Below are positions 28,157 to 37,619 of a DNA stretch of 39,218 nucleotides, in pieces (the first letter of the stretch is position 1; each line of letters starts with the position of its first letter). The stretch comes from Thermoanaerobaculia bacterium. Lineage in GTDB: Bacteria; Acidobacteriota; Thermoanaerobaculia; Thermoanaerobaculales; Sulfomarinibacteraceae. Where the stretch lies: assembly GCA_027067575.1 (NCBI GenBank), contig JAMOVQ010000101.1, forward strand, positions 1 to 39,218, in the 5' to 3' direction. The translations under genes were made by a program, and so were the position numbers. Below the pieces are notes generated by a model. It saw nothing but the letters and a program-made list of their open reading frames with translations. It ran no database searches and was not told where the DNA came from.

Positions 28157-29767
28157 TCACTCTCCCGGGTTGGCGAAGAGGGCGTCCAGCACGACCTGGA
28201 GGTCGGCGGCATCCACGGCACCGTCCACCGTGGCGTCGGCTCCCGGCGCGATCCTGATGCCTCCGCCCGAATCAGGAACCTGATCGCCATCCCCATCGGC
28301 CAGCTCGAGCACGATGGCGGCAAGGTCGTTGCCGTCAACCGTGCCGTCCAGGTTCGCGTCGCCGGAAGGATCGCCGCAGTCGACACCGACCACGGTGAAG
28401 TCCACCGTGCCCCAGCAGCCGTTGCCGTCGTTCACCGAGGCCCAGAAGGCGCCCCCGATCGAGACGTCGGCGGTGGGTCCGGTGGAGCCGGTGCTCCAAA
28501 GGAACTCCGTCCCCGTGCCCCCGGGGAACGTTGCCACGAGCGTGTCACCCCAGCAGGCGCTTCCGGGCACGATGGTTCCGGAGACGGAGGGCACGGGCGG
28601 GGCCCAGCAGCTCGTGACCTCGACGTTCGATGTGCTCGTGTCGTTGCCGGAGACGTTCGTGACCGTCAGTGTCACGGTGTACGTCCCGGATCGCCCAAAC
28701 GCATGGCTCACCGCCTCGCCAGAGGCCGTCGTGCCGTCGCCGAACGCCCACGACCAGGAGCAGCCCCCGGAACAGCTCCCCGTGGACTGGAAATCGGCGG
28801 CGGTCATCGGTTCGAGGCCGCTGGGCGGCGTCACGGAAAACTCCGCCGTCGGCGGCTCAGGGACATCACCCACCGGGACCGTGTGGCTCGACGAGGTCTC
28901 CACCTGGGTGTCGGTCGTCACCGTCACGCTCACGGTGTACACCCCATCACCGCCGTAGGTGTGGAGGATTCCGGTCATGCAGTTGGACACCTGACAGTCG
29001 TAACTCGCGGGGGCGGAGCCATCACCGAAATCCCACACCGTTGTCTGTGGTGTGGCCGTTGGGGGTGTCAGCGTCGCGTCGAACGTCATCCGACGGGGAA
29101 TGAGCGTGTCCTCGGTCCATGTGAAGTCCACGGCCAGCGTGTCGTCCATCACGTCGAACGTTCCGGCCGTCTCGTCCTGGTGGTACTCGTCGGGATCCTC
29201 TCCGTCGAGGAGCGTCAGGGTGACGGTGTGCTGGCCCGTCTCGGCGTACGTGTTCGCCGGGACCGTGCAAATGAGGTTTCCGTCGCACCCCCAGGTGGCA
29301 GGTACGGGGGAGCCGTCGATCCGCCACATGACAGTCGGCGTCACGCCTGCACCGATCCGGGAACCGCTGCCGTCGAGAACGACGGCCTCATCGAGCGGAA
29401 CGGGATCCTGTGGCGTCAGGAGGTTCGCAACGACGGAGGCGACCTTGATGGTCTGGGTGACGTCATCGGTGTACAGGACACCCGCCGATACCTCGTGGGC
29501 GTACCGGGCCAGGAGACGGATGTTCCACTGGCCGACCGTGTCGAGTGTGAGGGTGACCGTCGCTCCCATGAAATCCGGGCTCTGGGGTTCTGTGCCGCCG
29601 GGAGGTGTCACGTACCACTCGAACGATGTGGGATGGCCTTGCGATGCACCGGCATCGAGCGTCACCTGCTCGCCCTTGAGAAACGTCGGTATCCCGTCCG
29701 CCAAAGCCGCCGGAACGACGATCACCGCAGCGAGAAACGCCGCAACGGCACGAGACATGACCCCCAT
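28157..29767 (-). CDS. Secreted PKD-domain protein with C-terminal dockerin-like repeats
   Basis: Signal peptide MSRAVAAFLAAVIVVPAALADG (start 29767 or 29758). PKD motifs VWDFGDGSAPAS and SWAFGDGTTASGEAVSHAF. C-terminus GDANLDGTVDGNDLAAIVLEL...DATVDGAVDAADLQVVLDALF. Confidence 0.85.
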   Translation of the reverse strand: MGVMSRAVAAFLAAVIVVPAALADGIPTFLKGEQVTLDAGASQGHPTSFEWYVTPPGGTEPQSPDFMGATVTLTLDTVGQWNIRLLARYAHEVSAGVLYTDDVTQTIKVASVVANLLTPQDPVPLDEAVVLDGSGSRIGAGVTPTVMWRIDGSPVPATWGCDGNLICTVPANTYAETGQHTVTLTLLDGEDPDEYHQDETAGTFDVMDDTLAVDFTWTEDTLIPRRMTFDATLTPPTATPQTTVWDFGDGSAPASYDCQVSNCMTGILHTYGGDGVYTVSVTVTTDTQVETSSSHTVPVGDVPEPPTAEFSVTPPSGLEPMTAADFQSTGSCSGGCSWSWAFGDGTTASGEAVSHAFGRSGTYTVTLTVTNVSGNDTSTSNVEVTSCWAPPVPSVSGTIVPGSACWGDTLVATFPGGTGTEFLWSTGSTGPTADVSIGGAFWASVNDGNGCWGTVDFTVVGVDCGDPSGDANLDGTVDGNDLAAIVLELADGDGDQVPDSGGGIRIAPGADATVDGAVDAADLQVVLDALFANPGE

Positions 29768-29835
29768 CACAGAGAATGATACCTCCCCCCGCCACCGGGG
29801 GGAGGTGAGGACGGTCACGCTGGCGTCCGGTGACG

Positions 29836-32800
29836 TCAGTACGCCCGTGCGGGGATGGCGATCGCATCCCCCGAATCGTGGTCGATCACCGACGCGTAGG
29901 CCGTGAACGTCCCGTCTCCGCCGTCGAGGAAGAAGTCGACCCGCGCGTTGTCGGTGGCCGGAGCGCCGACCGCCGAGAAGATGTCGTTGATCTGTCTGAC
30001 CTCGTAGGGGCCAAGCTCAACGGAGCCGGTCCCGAGCGTCGCGCCGCTGGAGTCCTTGAGCGCGTACCGGACCACCACTGCACTTCCCGAGACCTCGGCG
30101 ATTCCGACGTTGGTCCGGTAGTGTGCGTTCTTGTCCAGGTGGAAGACCACGGCGGACTCGCCCCGCCCAAATCCGTTCCGGACGCCGCCGATGAACTGGC
30201 CGTACGTCCCGCCGGCGACCTGGTTGTAGGTCCGTGAGGTCACGATGAGGGCAGCGTCTCCGTCCGGAACGATCCGGATCGAGCCCGTGGCGTCCGCCTG
30301 GCCGAACGCCTCGCCGAGAACGTCGTCGAGCGCGAGGACGCGGCCGCCCTCCACGGTGCGCGTGATCGTCCGGGGGCTGCCGCCGGTCCCGTTCTCGGGC
30401 CGGTACTCCAGCGTCAGCTCCGCCGGAGAGGAGGAGCCGTTGAACACCCTGAGGTCCGTCACCCAGTTGGTGCCCGCCGATCCGGACTTCTTGGCGGCGA
30501 TGGGTACGAGGACCGCTCCGGTTCCGGGTTGCCGGGCGGGGATGTAGATGGCGTCGCCGGTGGCGTTGTCGACGACGGAGGCGTAGGCGACGACCCGTCC
30601 CTGGCCCGATGTCACCGTGATCCGTGCGTAGGCGTTCGGGGACGATCCGGCTCCAAGGTCCTCGAAGATCCTGTTGACCTGAGTATTGGAAAACGGCCGG
30701 ATCGTGTACTGCTTCGGGGAGCCCAGGCCGGAGCCGGTGACGCCGTCGAACAGCTCGACGCGGACCGTCGCCTCGTGGCCCGTGACCTCCGAGAACCCGA
30801 TGTTCGTTCGGAACGCGCCGTTCCTGGCCAGTTGCACGAGGTACGCGGCGGCGTCGCCGGCTCCGAGGGCGTCTGCGGCGCGCACCATGTCGATGTACTG
30901 TCCGTACGTTCCGGAGCCGCCACCCGTGTTGTAGGTACGTGACGTGGCGAGGATGTGCGGATCGTCCGTCTCGAAGATCAGGTTGCCCTGGAGCTGGTCC
31001 ACACCGAACCGGTTGGCCAGGATGTCCGGCAGGCTGACGATGGTCTGGGGCGGTACGGTAACGTTGGTCTGCTGAAACTCCACGGTACCGTCGGTATCCT
31101 TCGGGATGAGGTACACCTTGAGGTTCCTCGTGTCGCCGAACGACGGGTTGAACAGACGAACGTCCGTGACCCAGAAGGTTCCGCTGGACCCGGGCGCATG
31201 CACGCCCACCGGGACGAACAGGCTCGAGCCGCTCGGCGGCTGGGGCGCCTCCTTCGTCGAGACCTGGATCGCCCATCCGATCAGGACCGGATCGACGCCG
31301 CTCTGGCTTGCGGACTGCTCGTCGAGCACCTCCAGGGTCCACGTGCCTGACGCCTCGAGATCCTTGAAACCGTCCAGGTTCTCGGCGGGCGTCAGGATGT
31401 CGGGGTATGTGCCGAAGATTCCGTTGGATCCGAAGGTCGCGTCGATGGAGTCCGGCGGGGTGGTCCCGTCCTGGTGGTCGTGGAGCTTCACCCTCGTCCC
31501 GTCCGGGGAGATCAGCGTGACCACGAGGTCCGTCGGCTTTGGATGGGCGATCTTGACCATCACACGGACGGTGTCCACGAACCCGTTCTGGGTGACCTCG
31601 GCCGTGGAGATCGCCGGGGATCCCGTGCCGTTCGGGATTGCGACCCGGAACCGGTTCGCCAGTGCCACGTCCGAGCTCTCGACGGCGGCCGCGAGATCGG
31701 CCAGCGGGTGGGTCTCGCCGTTGCCCAGATCGACGATGGGCGCGCCGGTCATCTCGAGGAGCATCCGCGCCGCCGTGGCATCGATGCCGGGAATCGCCTG
31801 GGCGATGAGGGCGATGGAACCCGTGATGTACGGAGCGGCGCCCGAGGTTCCGCCGAAGTCCGTCGTCGTTCCGCCCGAACGTGCCGCCGTCAGCTTTTCC
31901 GAGGGCGCCAGGATGTCGAGGTACGGGTCGCTGTTGGCGTAGCAGGTCGGCGTTGTGGCCGGCACGTTGGCGTCGGTACAGAGGATCTCGCTGCAGCTCG
32001 CATTCGCACAGTAGGAGTAGCCGGGGAAGCCGATGTCCTTGTCGTAGACCGAGCCGACGCTGATCGAGTTGGAGATGCAGGCGGGAGCCGAGATCTGGTT
32101 CTTCTTGCCGTCGTTGCCGGAGGAGACCACCACCGCGATTCCGGCGTCGGTGGCGTCCTTGATGGCGTTGGCGTAGGCCCTGTTCCGGTTGTCGCAGGGG
32201 CCGGAGTAGAAACCGCCACCCAGGGACATGTTGATCGCCACGACGTTGAACTCGTCCCGGTGGAGAATGGCGTCCTCGATGGCGGCGACCACCGCCGAGT
32301 CGGAGAACGATCCGCACGAGCTATTCCTGCTGGCCTTGTAGGCGAGGATGGCGGCTCCGGGTGCGACGCCACCGGCGAACTTCCGGACGGAGCTCCACTG
32401 GTGTGGAAGACCGGCGGCGACGGAGGCCGCCGCGGTGCCATGAGTGTCGCAGTCCATCGGATCGTCGTCGTTGTCGGCCGTGTCCTTACCGTAGACCACC
32501 TTATCGTTGGGGATCGGTCCGCCACCGAGCGATGGATGGCTGTAGTCGACACCGGTGTCGATGACGGCCACGGCCGTGCCGGTGCCATCGATCCCCATGT
32601 CATGGAGCACGTCGGCATGGATCATCGGGATCCCCTGCGCCGTGTGGGCGTGCCGGACGTGGTCCAGCTCGATCGACTCCACGACGTCGAGGCCGGCGAG
32701 GGCGAGGATCGCCTCGGCGGGTCCCCTGGCGGCGAACGCCGGATAGAGCCGGAAGGTCCGTTCGATCTCGAGGCCGGCATTCGCCGTGGCGTCCCGGACC

Positions 32801-33066
32801 ACATCGAGTCCCGTATCCAGAGCGCGTTCCACGGCTCGAAGCCGGGTCTTGGGGACCGGAACGCCGCGGCCGCCGAGAGCCGTCCGCGAGTCCGGGGCGG
32901 CGTGAAGCCTGACGATGACCGGGATCGAGGAGTCGCCCGCCTCGATCCTCGCGAGGACGTCAGGCGCCAGTCTGGCCCGCTGGGCGGGCGTCACGGCTGT
33001 GGTTGCCGCCGCGAGAACAGTTGTCACGGAAAGAAGAACGAACGTTACGAGTCTCGTCTTGGTCAC
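29836..33066 (-). CDS. Secreted subtilisin-like S8 peptidase with P-domain and duplicated C-terminal modules
   Basis: GTG start at 33066 (SD GGAGGGA, signal peptide VTKTRLVTFVLLSVTTVLAAATTA). Catalytic motifs AVIDTGVDYSHP, DTHGTAAASVAAG, GTSGAAPYITG. P-domain-like GLKDLEASGTWTLEVLDE-type segment. Two C-terminal repeats. Confidence 0.93.
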   Translation of the reverse strand: MTKTRLVTFVLLSVTTVLAAATTAVTPAQRARLAPDVLARIEAGDSSIPVIVRLHAAPDSRTALGGRGVPVPKTRLRAVERALDTGLDVVRDATANAGLEIERTFRLYPAFAARGPAEAILALAGLDVVESIELDHVRHAHTAQGIPMIHADVLHDMGIDGTGTAVAVIDTGVDYSHPSLGGGPIPNDKVVYGKDTADNDDDPMDCDTHGTAAASVAAGLPHQWSSVRKFAGGVAPGAAILAYKASRNSSCGSFSDSAVVAAIEDAILHRDEFNVVAINMSLGGGFYSGPCDNRNRAYANAIKDATDAGIAVVVSSGNDGKKNQISAPACISNSISVGSVYDKDIGFPGYSYCANASCSEILCTDANVPATTPTCYANSDPYLDILAPSEKLTAARSGGTTTDFGGTSGAAPYITGSIALIAQAIPGIDATAARMLLEMTGAPIVDLGNGETHPLADLAAAVESSDVALANRFRVAIPNGTGSPAISTAEVTQNGFVDTVRVMVKIAHPKPTDLVVTLISPDGTRVKLHDHQDGTTPPDSIDATFGSNGIFGTYPDILTPAENLDGFKDLEASGTWTLEVLDEQSASQSGVDPVLIGWAIQVSTKEAPQPPSGSSLFVPVGVHAPGSSGTFWVTDVRLFNPSFGDTRNLKVYLIPKDTDGTVEFQQTNVTVPPQTIVSLPDILANRFGVDQLQGNLIFETDDPHILATSRTYNTGGGSGTYGQYIDMVRAADALGAGDAAAYLVQLARNGAFRTNIGFSEVTGHEATVRVELFDGVTGSGLGSPKQYTIRPFSNTQVNRIFEDLGAGSSPNAYARITVTSGQGRVVAYASVVDNATGDAIYIPARQPGTGAVLVPIAAKKSGSAGTNWVTDLRVFNGSSSPAELTLEYRPENGTGGSPRTITRTVEGGRVLALDDVLGEAFGQADATGSIRIVPDGDAALIVTSRTYNQVAGGTYGQFIGGVRNGFGRGESAVVFHLDKNAHYRTNVGIAEVSGSAVVVRYALKDSSGATLGTGSVELGPYEVRQINDIFSAVGAPATDNARVDFFLDGGDGTFTAYASVIDHDSGDAIAIPARAY

Positions 33067-33236
33067 GTGAGTCCCTCCACAGGTTGCACGTCCGACGCAG
33101 TATACACCCGGGTGGCCGTGCCGGTCCCGGCTGCCGAACGAGCCGGCCCGGCCAGTGACCCGTTTGCAAGCGGTTGGGGAGAGGTGGAAGGCTACGATGG
33201 TGAGCGGATCTCGGACGATCGTGGCTCCGCCTCGCT

Positions 33237-33938
33237 TCAGCCCGCCGCGCCGCAGGGCGGGAGGCCGGGCAGGGGCGGCAGCACGGTGCTCGTGTCCCAC
33301 TCCAGGCGGACCAGCTCCAGAGTGAACCAGGTCCCGTCCGGCCGGGTGATCCGGACGCGGCCGGGGACCGAGGCGGTGTGTGAGGAGAACGTGATCCGTG
33401 TCCCATCGGGCGTCTCCAGCGCGACGACCCGCCACGGCTCCGGTGCCAGGCGGACGCGGCACCGCCAGCCCGGGGCGGCGAGGGCGACCCACCCGCCGCC
33501 GGCCGGATCCTCCGTGATGTGGCCCGCAGGGAGCCGGCCGCCGAGCAGGAGCGGCACGGCGGAAAGGGGGAGGCTGCCGAGGCCGAGGATCCTGGCCGCC
33601 CGCGCGGGGTCGCGCTCGCACCCGGCGTGGAGATCGAGGAGCCGCACGACCGGCGGATTCCAGGCCGCGATCATGACGGCCCCGCCGAACTGGCGCGAGA
33701 GGACGATCCGCCCCGTCCCGCCCCGTGTCGTGACGGCGACCCGGAGGCCGCCTCCGCGGGAGGTCGCCATCCGGTAGAGCGCGGCCATGTCGCCGGGCAG
33801 CGGCCGCTGGAGCGAGGCCGCTCCATCGAGAGGGTTGGGGACGGCATGTCCTGGGCCTGCGGTGGTGCAGCCCCACGCGAGGGCGAGGGCCGCAAGAGCG
33901 GCGGCGAGCGCCGGCCTACTGCTTCTTCCCGGACCCAC
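33237..33938 (-). CDS. Putative lipoprotein (possibly LolB/DUF4292-like)
   Basis: Lipobox-like LAALALAWGC after basic N-terminus. Overlaps the upstream TPR gene. The family call is tentative. Confidence 0.65.
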   Translation of the reverse strand: MGPGRSSRPALAAALAALALAWGCTTAGPGHAVPNPLDGAASLQRPLPGDMAALYRMATSRGGGLRVAVTTRGGTGRIVLSRQFGGAVMIAAWNPPVVRLLDLHAGCERDPARAARILGLGSLPLSAVPLLLGGRLPAGHITEDPAGGGWVALAAPGWRCRVRLAPEPWRVVALETPDGTRITFSSHTASVPGRVRITRPDGTWFTLELVRLEWDTSTVLPPLPGLPPCGAAG

Positions 33939-35826
33939 TCGCGGCCTCTACCAGCTCGCGGACGTGATCGGAATGTTCGCAGCCGAGGTCGAGCGCCCTC
34001 CGGAGCAGCTCGAGCGCCTCATCCTTCTTGCCCCGCCGGAGGAGGACCTCGCCGAGGTGGGCGAGGACCGTCCCGTCGATGGCGCCTTTCCGGACGGCCA
34101 TCCGGAGCCAGTGCTCGGCCTGTGCCAGGTTGCCCTTCCTGAAGTATACCCAGCCCAGGGAGTCCAGGTACGCGCCGGAGTCCGGATCGGCGGCCACGGC
34201 CCGCTGGATCAGCTCCAGCGCCTCGTCCAGGTGCTCACCCGCGTCCGCCCACATGTACCCAAGGTAGTTGGCGGCATCATCGTCGTCGGGCGTCTGCTCG
34301 AGGATCTTCCGGAACACGGTAGCCGCCTCCTCGCGCCGGCCGAGCCGCTCGAGGGCCGAGGCCTTCGAGAACAGTGCGGAACGGTCGCCGGGGAACCGCT
34401 CGAGGACCGTCTCCGCCGTGGAGAGGAGGGCGTCCCACATCTCGAGAGTCTGGCAGACCTGGAGCGCCGCCATGGCGCCCTCGTGACTCCCGCTCCGGGC
34501 GAGTCGCTGGATGGTATCGAGTCCCTTCCGGTCCCCGCTGCGAAGGCGCATCTCCGCTTCGAGAGCCTGGGCGGCCTCCCTGGCCTCGCCGGAGAGGCGG
34601 GGTTGCAGCCGCAGGAGCGCCCCGACACCCTCGCGCCAGTCCCCGCTCCGGCGGTACGTCTCGGCGAGAAGGACGGGAAGGTCCCGTCCGGCAACCTCGG
34701 GTGATCCGATCCGGCCCAGCCATTCCCGGGCCGCGCCGGGGTGCCCCGCCAGCAGCTCCACTCGGGCGCCGGTCAGGGCCACCTGGATCCCGGCCGGTGA
34801 CGTCCCGTCCTCGCCGGCGGCGCGCCAGGCCCTGCCGAGCTCCCGGCGCGCCTCGGGGAAACGGTTCCGGGCCATGGCGGCCCAGACGAGGATCAACCGC
34901 AAGCCGATATCGTCGGGGTTCTTCTTGAGCAGCTTGCGAACCGTCCGCTCCGCCTCCTGTACGCGGCCCAGATGGACCAGTGCGCTGGCACGGAGTCCGA
35001 GGGCGTCGGTGGAGTCCGGCGCGACGGCGAGAACCGCGTCCAGGATCCGGAGCGCCTTCCCGGCATGGCCGTGATCCAGGAGGAGGGAGGCGGCCTCGAT
35101 CCTGGAGGCCGTGTCCTCCGGTGGGGTGAGGTCCAGAAGCTCCCGTGCCGCCTCGTCGGACCGTCCTGCCTTCTCGAGGAGCGCCACGAGACGCGCGCGG
35201 CACCGGCTGCCGACGCCACTGTCCGGTGCGCACAGCCGGTAGAGGTCGATCGCCTCTTCGAAGCGGCCCGCCTGTTCGAGGGCACCGGCGTTGAGGAGCT
35301 GGAGCCGGGCGACACCGGGTCGCTGCCGGCGGACGGCAGTCAGTAGCTCCGCCGCCTCTGCGCTCTTGCCCTCCTGCATCAGGACACGGGCGAGATCGAT
35401 CTGGACGTTCGGATCGTCCGCTCGTTCGCCGAGGACGTCCCGGAGGAGTCGTTCCGCCTTCGGGAGCAGTCCGGGACGGTTCAGCGCCTGACGGACCATG
35501 GCCGTGGCCAGCACCTTTCGCCCGTACCAGTCGAGGTCGTTCCGGCCTTCGAGGAGCTCCATCGCCTGGCCGGACATTCCGAGATTGTTGAGAAGCGACG
35601 CATAGGCGATCCGGATCTCCACGTTCCGGGCATCCTCGTTCATCGCTTTCCCGTAGAGCTCCAGCGCTTCCCGGTACTGACCGGCCGTCTCGGCGAGGCG
35701 GGCCTGAAGATAGTGGTCCAGCGAGGGTGGAATGGCCACCGGCTCCGGAGTCTCCTGCGAGACGGCGAAGGGTGCCAGCAGGCCTGTGAGGAGCGCCACG
35801 GCAAGAGCGAGGGTCGTCGTCTTCAT
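33916..35826 (-). CDS. TPR-repeat protein, secreted/periplasmic
   Basis: Signal peptide MKTTTLALAVALLTGLLAPFAVSQ. TPR series ending NYLGYMWADAGEHLDEALELIQRAVAADPDSGAYLDSLGWVYFRKGNLAQAEHWL. Confidence 0.92.
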   Translation of the reverse strand: MKTTTLALAVALLTGLLAPFAVSQETPEPVAIPPSLDHYLQARLAETAGQYREALELYGKAMNEDARNVEIRIAYASLLNNLGMSGQAMELLEGRNDLDWYGRKVLATAMVRQALNRPGLLPKAERLLRDVLGERADDPNVQIDLARVLMQEGKSAEAAELLTAVRRQRPGVARLQLLNAGALEQAGRFEEAIDLYRLCAPDSGVGSRCRARLVALLEKAGRSDEAARELLDLTPPEDTASRIEAASLLLDHGHAGKALRILDAVLAVAPDSTDALGLRASALVHLGRVQEAERTVRKLLKKNPDDIGLRLILVWAAMARNRFPEARRELGRAWRAAGEDGTSPAGIQVALTGARVELLAGHPGAAREWLGRIGSPEVAGRDLPVLLAETYRRSGDWREGVGALLRLQPRLSGEAREAAQALEAEMRLRSGDRKGLDTIQRLARSGSHEGAMAALQVCQTLEMWDALLSTAETVLERFPGDRSALFSKASALERLGRREEAATVFRKILEQTPDDDDAANYLGYMWADAGEHLDEALELIQRAVAADPDSGAYLDSLGWVYFRKGNLAQAEHWLRMAVRKGAIDGTVLAHLGEVLLRRGKKDEALELLRRALDLGCEHSDHVRELVEAASGSGKKQ

Positions 35827-35944
35827 CGAGCCCAGTGTAGCGGGGCGGGGCGTCCGGTGCAGCGTGTCGCGGCGGTCTGGAATCGGGAGCGCAACCCGGG
35901 TTTTCCGTGGTGTTCGTCACGGGGTGAGCCGTCGCGCGGGACTC

Positions 35945-35989
35945 CTATTGCGAAAGATTCCTGGACAACGGCTAGGGATTGTGCAATAG
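35945..35989. promoter_or_regulatory. Inverted repeat CTATTGC...GCAATAG in divergent promoter region
   Basis: CTATTGC (35945-35951) and GCAATAG (35983-35989) in the 197-nt gap between the divergent TPR gene and Fur/PerR-like gene. Confidence 0.45.
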
Positions 35990-36023
35990 TCGTTCGGGGC
36001 GAGGGCGCCCGGAGGGAGGACCG

Positions 36024-36422
36024 ATGCCGGAAAGAGCACACACGCGGGAGACCAGGCAACGCAAGGTCGTCTACGACGTCCTGTGCCGGACGAGGAGCCA
36101 CCCGACGGCGGACTGGATCTACGAGCAGGCGCGGCAGCGCATGCCAAAGATCTCCCTCGGCACTGTGTACCGGAACCTCAACGTCCTCCGGGACGAGGGG
36201 ATGATCCGGGAGATCCACGGCGTCGACCGGAAGACCCATTTCGACGCGGACATGCAGCCCCACGCCCACTTCGTCTGCACCCGATGCGGGGCGATCCGGG
36301 ACGTGTTCCCCGCACCGGAGGTCGAGTGGCGCAGCCTCAAGGATCTCGTGGGGTGCGAGGTCACCCATCAGGAGATCCAGTTCCGGGGCGTGTGTCCTGC
36401 CTGCCGTCGCCGGGCCCGCTGA
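36024..36422 (+). CDS. Fur/PerR-family metalloregulator
   Basis: TRQRKVVYDVLCRTRSHPTADWIYEQARQRMPKISLGTVYRNLNVLRDEGMIREI...HAHFVCTRCGAIRDV...CPACRRR. Fur fold with two CxxC pairs. SD GGAGGGAGGA. Confidence 0.95.
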   Translation: MPERAHTRETRQRKVVYDVLCRTRSHPTADWIYEQARQRMPKISLGTVYRNLNVLRDEGMIREIHGVDRKTHFDADMQPHAHFVCTRCGAIRDVFPAPEVEWRSLKDLVGCEVTHQEIQFRGVCPACRRRAR

Positions 36423-36435
36423 GGAGTGACGTCCC

Positions 36436-36666
36436 GTGCCGCAGGGGGCGACGGGCAACCTCTGGCGTGTTCTCGTCATGGCGGGGGTGGTCCTCGTCGC
36501 CGCAGGCTTTGCACTCCGCTGGGCTCCCCGTGGGCTCGTCCCCGGCCGGCTCCCCGGAGACCTCGTCCTCCGTGGAAAGCACATCACGGTCTTCCTGCCA
36601 CTGGCCACGTCGCTCCTGCTCAGCCTTCTCCTGACGCTGCTCTTCAACTTGCTCCGCAGACGGTGA
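36436..36666 (+). CDS. DUF2905-like small membrane protein
   Basis: 76 aa, GTG start. GRLPGDLVLRGKHITVFLPLATSLLLSLLLTLL resembles DUF2905. Confidence 0.85.
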   Translation: MPQGATGNLWRVLVMAGVVLVAAGFALRWAPRGLVPGRLPGDLVLRGKHITVFLPLATSLLLSLLLTLLFNLLRRR

Positions 36667-36687
36667 GTGTGCTCTGAACCGATCCGC

Positions 36688-36924
36688 TCAGACCTGGCGG
36701 ACTTCCTCGATCTCCGGCGCATAGAGGAGGATCCTCTCGGTGACGAACTCCCGGAGGGTGTTTCGGGCCATGGGGCACGTGGAGCACGCGCCGCAGAGCT
36801 CGACGGTGACCACACCGCCATCGACCGAGACGAGCCGGATGTCGCCGCCATCCCGTACGAGGACCGGACGCAGCTCGTCGAGCGCTCTCGCGACCCGTTC
36901 CTCGATCGTTCCCCCGATTCCCAT
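36688..36924 (-). CDS. NifU C-terminal-domain (Nfu-like) Fe-S scaffold protein
   Basis: EERVARALDELRPVLVRDGGDIRLVSVDGGVVTVELCGACSTCPMARNTLREFVTERI. CxxC motif. Start trimmed to the internal ATG at 36924. Confidence 0.92.
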   Translation of the reverse strand: MGIGGTIEERVARALDELRPVLVRDGGDIRLVSVDGGVVTVELCGACSTCPMARNTLREFVTERILLYAPEIEEVRQV

Positions 36925-37043
36925 GGCATCTCCCTTCGCGGCCGGCTCCGCCGGTCTCCCGGGACAACGCGGAAAGCCGTTGCACGATTCCGGATCCGAG
37001 AACTTTTCGTTTCCGGTTTCCGTTACTCTTCGTCGGAGGCACG

Positions 37044-37619
37044 ATGGGGGACCTGGAGACCACGGTGGAACGGTGCAGGGCCGGGGATGACGCGGCGTGG
37101 AACGCCCTGGTGGCCGCGACCATCGGACCACTGTACCGGCTCGCCGCCAGCTACGCTCCATCGGCCGCGGAGGCGGAGGAGCTGACCCAGGAGATCTACC
37201 TCAAGCTGTGGCAGAACCTCCACCAGTACCGGCCCGGGAGCAGCTTCATGGCGTGGGCGTGGCGTGTCGCGAGGAACCTGCTGGTGGACGCCTGGCGCCG
37301 GAGCCGGATGGAGAGGCGGCAGGCATGGCTCGACCCCGAGATTCTCGAACGCCTGCCTTCAGCAGACGACCCGCACCATGCGGCGGAGCGCCGGCAGCGG
37401 CTCCAGCTCGTCGCCCGTGGTCTGCGCCGGCTCGATTCAGAGCTTGCAGAACTCGTGCTGCTCCGGGATTTCGCGGGCTGGTCGTACCGGGAGATCGCGG
37501 ACTCACTGGAGCTGCCCATGGGGACGGTGAAGTCACGCCTCAACAGGGCCCGGTTGGAGCTCGCAGAGGAGGTCCGCCGCCAGGTCAGACTTCGCGTGGT
37601 GGGAGAGGTGACGGCATGA
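37044..37619 (+). CDS. ECF-type RNA polymerase sigma factor
   Basis: Sigma region 2 (LYRLAASYAPSAAEAEELTQEIYLKLWQNL) and region 4 (LVLLRDFAGWSYREIADSLELPMGTVKSRLNRAR). Confidence 0.95.
   Translation: MGDLETTVERCRAGDDAAWNALVAATIGPLYRLAASYAPSAAEAEELTQEIYLKLWQNLHQYRPGSSFMAWAWRVARNLLVDAWRRSRMERRQAWLDPEILERLPSADDPHHAAERRQRLQLVARGLRRLDSELAELVLLRDFAGWSYREIADSLELPMGTVKSRLNRARLELAEEVRRQVRLRVVGEVTA

Noticed and set aside
8527-29767. Cellulosome
   Set aside because: Dockerin-like tails are present, but no cohesin scaffoldin or glycoside hydrolase cluster is visible in the window.
27233-29779. 848-aa plus-strand ORF
   Set aside because: Antisense to the ABC ATPase and PKD genes. No domain signature.
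30017-33777. Long ORFs 30017..32317 (-) and 31474..33777 (+)
   Set aside because: Overlap the unambiguous subtilase in other frames. Low-complexity translations.
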